From positions 2,046,001-2,110,000 of the forward strand of contig JADJXR010000001.1 of the NCBI GenBank assembly GCA_016710285.1: 64,000 nucleotides of DNA, read 5' to 3'. Shown one piece after another: positions 59,895 through 64,000 of this stretch. The notes under the pieces were generated by a model that was not told the DNA's origin, did no database searches, and worked only from the letters and a program-made list of their open reading frames with translations. Numbering within the stretch: the stretch's first letter is position 1; every line of letters begins with the position of its first letter. The DNA comes from Chlorobiota bacterium (lineage in GTDB: Bacteria; Bacteroidota; Ignavibacteria; OLB7). Made by a program: the position numbers and the translations under genes.

Positions 59895-62030
59895 ATGCCT
59901 GCTGCACCAGCCGGAAATACCGAGCAAGCCCCCCCCCGCCGCGCTCCGCATCGCGACCCGCGTCGGATCTATGTGGTTGCCGGATTCCTTCTGATCGGTT
60001 TGGCGATTGCTGCGGTTCGCTTGGTCCAACTGCAAGCCGTTGATGGCAACGACTACGCCGAAATGGCGCGCCGGCAATATGAGTCCCGTGTGGCGCTGCA
60101 AGCCGAACGTGGGACGCTCTTTGACAGAAACGGAAACCTGCTGGCCACCAACAGCACCAGCTACTCCTTTGCTGTGGACCCAACCCACGTCGAAAATCCG
60201 CGCAAGCTGGCTGCGGCATTCCAACGGGCAATGGGCGGAACCCAGCAGGAATGGCTGGGGAAGATCACACGCCGCAACACCGCGTTTGTGTGGCTTCAGC
60301 GGAAGGTGACGGGTGAGGCACTGGCGACCTTGAAGGACCTGGACGACAACGGGCTGATAATCATCAAAGAACCGCTGCGCCACTTTGAGTATGCCACGCT
60401 GGGGGCGCAAGCAATCGGTTGCACCGACGTGGATAACAACGGGCTGAGCGGTGTGGAGCTTTTCTACAACCAACAGCTTCGCGGTGCCGATGGCTTCATG
60501 GTGATGCAGCGCGACGCACGCGGCCGCCGCCGCCCCGATGCCGACCTTCCCCTTGCCAAACCGGAGCATGGCGAAGGGCTGATGCTGACCTTGGATATCA
60601 ACGTGCAAGGCATTGTCGAGGATGAGTTGCGGAAAGGGGTGGAACGCGCCGGCGCGGCTTCGGGAACGGCCATTGCAATGGACCCGCGAACCGGGGAAAT
60701 TCTTGCAATCGCAAGCTGGCCCAGCTTCGACCCGAACGACCCTTCGGCAGCCGAGCAATCCATGATTCGCGTTCGCGCAATCACCGACACCTACGAGCCA
60801 GGCTCCACCATGAAAATCGTGACCGCTGCTGCGGCCATTGAGGAAGGCGCGGTGGCACTGCCGGACAGCATCAATGCCGAAGGGGGGGAATATCAGCTTG
60901 GCAATCACACCATCCGCGATGACCATCCGATGGGGATGGCCAGCTTCCGAACTGCGTTCGAGGAATCTAGCAACATCGTCTTCGCCAAAGTTGCTTCGCG
61001 GCTTCCCGCGCCACGCTTCTACAAATACGTGCGCGACTTCGGGTTCGGCATCATCAGCGGGATTGATCTTCCCGGCGAAGCCCGCGGCGAAGTGAAAAAG
61101 CCGGATGAGTTCAGCGAGGGGACGCAGGAGTTCATGGCATTCGGCTACCAGCTTGCCGTAACGCCGCTGCAACTGGTTTCCGCCTGCGCCACAATCGCCA
61201 ACGGCGGCGTGATGATGAAGCCGCACGTGCTGAAACGGCGCATCAACAAGGAGCAGGAGGTTATCGAGGAAGTGATGCCGCAGGAGATTCGCCAGGTGGT
61301 AAGCCGCGAAACCGCCGACAGCGTTCGCGCCTTGATGGAAGGGGTGGTGCAGTTCGGCACCGGAAAGGAAGCACGGGTTGACGGCCTGCGAATCGCCGGC
61401 AAAACCGGAACGGCCCAACAGCTTGCCAACGGAACCTACTCCAAGGAGAAATACAACGCCTCGTTCGTTGGGTTCTTCCCCGCCGACGACCCGCAAGTTG
61501 CGTTGCTGGTGCTGTTGGATTCTCCAACCAATGGCTACTACGGCGGGCAGGTTGCCGCGCCAATTTTTCGGGAGATAGCGCGGCGGATTATGGGCGTTGG
61601 ATCCACACCGGCCGAACCGCAATTCCAAATGGCCGCAAGCGACACGATTGCAACGCGGTACGTTGGCTCGGCAACGCTTCACGCCCCCGAGCTGCGCGGC
61701 ATTCAGGCCGATGCCGCAGCGGAGATTGCCCGCAAACTTGGATTCCGGGTGGTGCGGCGTGGGGCGGGAAACTTGGTGATGACGCAATCCCCAATGCCCG
61801 GCGCGTTGGTTGAGCATCGCGGAATCATCATGCTGGAAACGGAGTCGCCGCAATCAACCGGGGCATTGCCCAATCTTCAAGGGCTTCCGTTGCGCCGCGC
61901 GCTCAACATCCTGAACGCCTGCCGCGCCAAGCCAAAAGTTGCCGGAAGCGGAATCGTGCAAACGCAGTATCCGCCCCCGGGAACGCCGATCCGAGCAAAT
62001 ATGGAGGTCCGGATAGAAGGGCGGAGATGA
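59895..62030 (+). CDS. ftsI: Septal peptidoglycan transpeptidase FtsI (PBP3) with PASTA domains
   Basis: 711 aa class B penicillin-binding protein. A short cytoplasmic tail and a membrane anchor (IYVVAGFLLIGLAIAAVRLV, 25-44) are followed by the dimerisation/pedestal domain (ERGTLFDRNGNLLATNSTSY) and the transpeptidase with SxxK at Ser304-Lys307 (YEPGSTMKIV), SSN at 358-360, and KTG at 503-505 (AGKTGTAQQL). Two PASTA-like repeats fill the C-terminus (about 575-711: APELRGIQADAAAEIARKLG; GALPNLQGLPLRRALNILNA). The PASTA tail, absent from E. coli FtsI, is seen in Bacteroidota/Chlorobi and Gram-positive forms. Periplasmic catalytic domain; partner of FtsW. Confidence 0.95.
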   Translation: MPAAPAGNTEQAPPRRAPHRDPRRIYVVAGFLLIGLAIAAVRLVQLQAVDGNDYAEMARRQYESRVALQAERGTLFDRNGNLLATNSTSYSFAVDPTHVENPRKLAAAFQRAMGGTQQEWLGKITRRNTAFVWLQRKVTGEALATLKDLDDNGLIIIKEPLRHFEYATLGAQAIGCTDVDNNGLSGVELFYNQQLRGADGFMVMQRDARGRRRPDADLPLAKPEHGEGLMLTLDINVQGIVEDELRKGVERAGAASGTAIAMDPRTGEILAIASWPSFDPNDPSAAEQSMIRVRAITDTYEPGSTMKIVTAAAAIEEGAVALPDSINAEGGEYQLGNHTIRDDHPMGMASFRTAFEESSNIVFAKVASRLPAPRFYKYVRDFGFGIISGIDLPGEARGEVKKPDEFSEGTQEFMAFGYQLAVTPLQLVSACATIANGGVMMKPHVLKRRINKEQEVIEEVMPQEIRQVVSRETADSVRALMEGVVQFGTGKEARVDGLRIAGKTGTAQQLANGTYSKEKYNASFVGFFPADDPQVALLVLLDSPTNGYYGGQVAAPIFREIARRIMGVGSTPAEPQFQMAASDTIATRYVGSATLHAPELRGIQADAAAEIARKLGFRVVRRGAGNLVMTQSPMPGALVEHRGIIMLETESPQSTGALPNLQGLPLRRALNILNACRAKPKVAGSGIVQTQYPPPGTPIRANMEVRIEGRR

Positions 62031-62119
62031 TGAAGTGGATAACAAAGCAGCCGCAGCAGAAGCACCAAAAGTGCGGCAACCAATTCCCAACAACCGATTG
62101 TTCCGATACCTGAGTTCCT

Positions 62120-63670
62120 TTGCCCAACGTGATTGACCTGCAAACCATACTGGCTCCTGTTGAAGGGCTTCGCGAGCTGCGGGGGGACCGAACGCTTCCG
62201 GTTACGGGAATCCGGCACGACAGCCGCACGGTGGCCGCCGGGGATATGTACGTGGCAATCAACGGGCGCGACGACCAGGGCCTTCGCTACGTTCCCGAAG
62301 CGATTGCTGCCGGGGCAAAGATCATCGTCACCGATGCTCCCGATGCCTTGCCGATCGAAGTCCGCAGCAACGAATCCATCACCCTTGTGGTGGTTGATGA
62401 TGCCCGCGCCGCAATGGGGGAAATGGCCAACCGGCTCCACAACTACCCCGCGCACCGGATGAAGGTGTTTGGCATCACCGGAACCAACGGCAAAACCACA
62501 ACGGCGTGGCTGCTGCTGCAACTTCTGGAAGCTGCTGGCGAGCGGGTTGGAATGATTGGAACATTGGGGAAATATCTGCACGGAACCTTCACCCCAACCG
62601 GATACACAACCCCGGAATCCCCCGAGCTGGTGGCCTTGCTTGCGGAAATGGCCGATGCCAACTGCACCGCCGTGGTGATGGAAGTTTCCTCGCACGCGTT
62701 GGCGTTGCATCGGGTTGGTGGGGTTCGGTTCCACGCGGCAATCTTCACCAATCTGACACAGGATCATCTGGATTTTCACGGATCAATGGCTGAATATCAT
62801 GATGCCAAAAAACGCCTCTTCGATCACCTGGATGCCGACCGATCCGCAGTGGTCAATCTCGACGACCTACACGGAACCACAATGGTTCGTGACAGCTACG
62901 CCAATGTCGTTGCCTACGGCGCAAAAGAAGAAGCGGACGCGCACATCGCGGAAACGGAGCTTGGGGCGGACCACACCGCCTGGACGCTGAAATTATCGGA
63001 ACAGCTTGGGGGCGATACGCTGCGGCTTCGCTCGCCATTGGTTGGTGCTTTCAACATCTGGAACGCAACCGCAGCAGTTGCAACCGCGCTGACCGAAGGA
63101 ATGGAGAAAGCCTTGTTGGTCCAGACCGTTCGCCAGCTTCGCCCGGTTCCTGGAAGAATGGAAACCATCCCCCTTCCGAACGGAGCCGTTGCCGTGGTGG
63201 ATTACGCCCACACCCCCGATGCCCTTGCCAAAGCCCTATCAACGCTGCGCCAGATTAGCGGCACAGGAACGCTGACGGTGGTGTTCGGCTGCGGCGGGGA
63301 CCGCGACCGCACGAAGCGGCCAATCATGGGCCAGCTGGCCGCACGCCTTGCCGACCGTGTGATACTTACCAGCGACAACCCCCGCAGCGAAGACCCAGAA
63401 GCGATTCTGGACCAGATCGCTGCCGGAATCGCGCCCGACGCGCCAGCCGCTGCGGCAGTGGTCCGGATTAGCGACCGCGCCACGGCCATCCGCACGGCAC
63501 TAAGCGGCGCACACGCGGGCGACGTTCTGCTGGTTGCCGGGAAAGGGCATGAAGATTACCAGATCATCGGCACGCAAAAAACGTATTTCGATGATGGTGA
63601 GGTTGTTCGCAATTGGGCAGCGGCGCAATCGGCGGCGCAGCTTCAGCAACCCCAGGAGCTGGCTTCATGA
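62120..63670 (+). CDS. murE: UDP-MurNAc-tripeptide synthetase MurE (meso-diaminopimelate type)
   Basis: 516 aa Mur ligase that adds the third residue to UDP-MurNAc-L-Ala-D-Glu. The UDP-binding start (VTGIRHDSRTVAAGDMYVAI), ATP loop GITGTNGKTTTAWLLLQLLE, TTPESPELVALLAEM, EVSSHALALHRVGG, and the C-terminal VDYAHTPDALAKAL and FGCGGDRDRTKRPIMGQLAA are standard. DNPRSEDP carries the DNPR motif that selects meso-diaminopimelate. There is no ATG: TTG at 62120 or GTG at 62129 starts the protein, and TTG is chosen as the longer form. Its stop overlaps the murF ATG by 4 bases. Confidence 0.95.
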   Translation: MPNVIDLQTILAPVEGLRELRGDRTLPVTGIRHDSRTVAAGDMYVAINGRDDQGLRYVPEAIAAGAKIIVTDAPDALPIEVRSNESITLVVVDDARAAMGEMANRLHNYPAHRMKVFGITGTNGKTTTAWLLLQLLEAAGERVGMIGTLGKYLHGTFTPTGYTTPESPELVALLAEMADANCTAVVMEVSSHALALHRVGGVRFHAAIFTNLTQDHLDFHGSMAEYHDAKKRLFDHLDADRSAVVNLDDLHGTTMVRDSYANVVAYGAKEEADAHIAETELGADHTAWTLKLSEQLGGDTLRLRSPLVGAFNIWNATAAVATALTEGMEKALLVQTVRQLRPVPGRMETIPLPNGAVAVVDYAHTPDALAKALSTLRQISGTGTLTVVFGCGGDRDRTKRPIMGQLAARLADRVILTSDNPRSEDPEAILDQIAAGIAPDAPAAAAVVRISDRATAIRTALSGAHAGDVLLVAGKGHEDYQIIGTQKTYFDDGEVVRNWAAAQSAAQLQQPQELAS

Positions 63671-64000
63671 GTCTGTTCGGTACGGTTCGCAATCTGCTGA
63701 ATATCCTGTGCGCCGAAGCTGCAGCCGAAGCCGCAGCCCAGCCACAGTTTGTTGGTCCAACCGCCGCGCTTCGCCGTAGCGTCCGCGGGGTTTCCACCGA
63801 CACACGCTCTTTGAAAAAAGGAGATGCCTTTGTTGCGCTGGCCGGGGAGAACTTCGACGGCCACAGCTTTATCCGGACCGCAGCGGAGCGCGGGGCCGCA
63901 ATCGCCATTGTTGCGAATGCTTGGAATGATGAGAGAGAGAGAGACCCCGCTCCGCTGCCGGTCATTTCCGTTGCCGATACGCTTGCGGCCTACGGCTGGC
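63667..64000 (+). CDS. murF: UDP-MurNAc-tripeptide D-Ala-D-Ala ligase MurF, N-terminal part (cut by window edge)
   Basis: The first 111 residues of the next dcw gene. The N-terminal UDP-binding domain is visible: GVSTDTRSLKKGDAFVALAG, then ENFDGHSFI, AAERGAAIAIV and the late PLPVISVADTLAAYG, matching MurF (TDSR..GDLFVALKGE..DGH). MurF adds D-Ala-D-Ala to complete the pentapeptide precursor. It overlaps murE by 4 bases (ATGA). A (GA)7 run at 63931-63944 encodes DERERD within a variable loop. The ATP-binding and C-terminal domains lie outside the window. Confidence 0.9.
   Translation, partial: MSLFGTVRNLLNILCAEAAAEAAAQPQFVGPTAALRRSVRGVSTDTRSLKKGDAFVALAGENFDGHSFIRTAAERGAAIAIVANAWNDERERDPAPLPVISVADTLAAYGW

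Noticed and set aside
59721..61853. 710-residue open frame on the minus strand across ftsI
   Set aside because: Shadow of ftsI, which has SxxK, SxN, KTG and PASTA domains; the dcw order also demands the plus strand.
1..64000. tRNA or rRNA genes
   Set aside because: No cloverleaf with a GGTTCGAATCC-type T-arm or rRNA-like stretch was noticed in any intergenic space; a covariance-model scan would be needed to exclude a tRNA fully.

Overview
The window is chromosomal DNA of a GC-rich Gram-negative bacterium, most likely a deep Bacteroidota/Chlorobi-lineage organism (Candidatus Kapabacteria/Ignavibacteria-like). The pointers are several secreted proteins ending in a type IX secretion (T9SS) sorting domain, two very large choice-of-anchor-D surface proteins, a TonB-dependent receptor with a carboxypeptidase-like N-terminal domain, few Shine-Dalgarno sequences, and a division/cell-wall (dcw) cluster whose FtsI carries PASTA domains. 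The lineage is inferred from gene content only. I saw no rRNA, tRNA, CRISPR array, integrase or transposase.

Layout. 1-7045 (mainly minus): truncated TonB receptor, S10 peptidase, a carbonic-anhydrase-like protein, a lamin-tail protein and a 1090-aa T9SS surface protein. 7433-15286 (plus): T9SS CocE-type hydrolase, an HD-phosphohydrolase/PycTM fusion, two lipoproteins (one Ig-like plus DM13), a beta-barrel, an ECF sigma/anti-sigma pair and SixA. 15384-25609: phospholipase-D-like protein, lytic transglycosylase, parvulin PPIase, beta-barrels, Pgi and a 4Fe-4S protein. 25761-28290: a frameshifted metallophosphoesterase diverging from a compact three-gene cassette headed by a TIGR04255-family gene. 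28296-31968: free-Met-(R)-SO reductase, LPG-flippase-like protein, an isolated nuoJK pair and a DODA-type dioxygenase. 31984-33561: a hipB-hipS-hipT-like toxin-antitoxin operon with paired operator-like repeats. 33596-42570: SDR, RpiB, two PH-domain membrane proteins, a BNR-repeat T9SS protein, RdgB, an RluD-like synthase, PTS enzyme I and a zinc-ribbon protein. 42571-45980: two clusters of REP/REPIN-like repeats, including 91-bp tandem units, around a WYL regulator and a lipoprotein. 45982-51689: TPR, WD40-T9SS and a second large choice-of-anchor-D protein. 51848-57575: AddB-like nuclease divergent from dnaX. 57877-64000: dcw cluster mraZ-rsmH-ftsL-ftsI-murE-murF (murF cut by the window end), preceded by MraZ boxes.

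Working together: the dcw genes form one tightly packed operon that is probably autoregulated by MraZ; the lytic transglycosylase and the parvulin act on the envelope; the T9SS cargo and beta-barrels make up the surface. The accessory parts most worth attention are the TIGR04255 cassette, the HD-PycTM fusion without a neighbouring cyclase, the HipBST-like operon and the REPIN-like repeat clusters that abut the 3' ends of genes.
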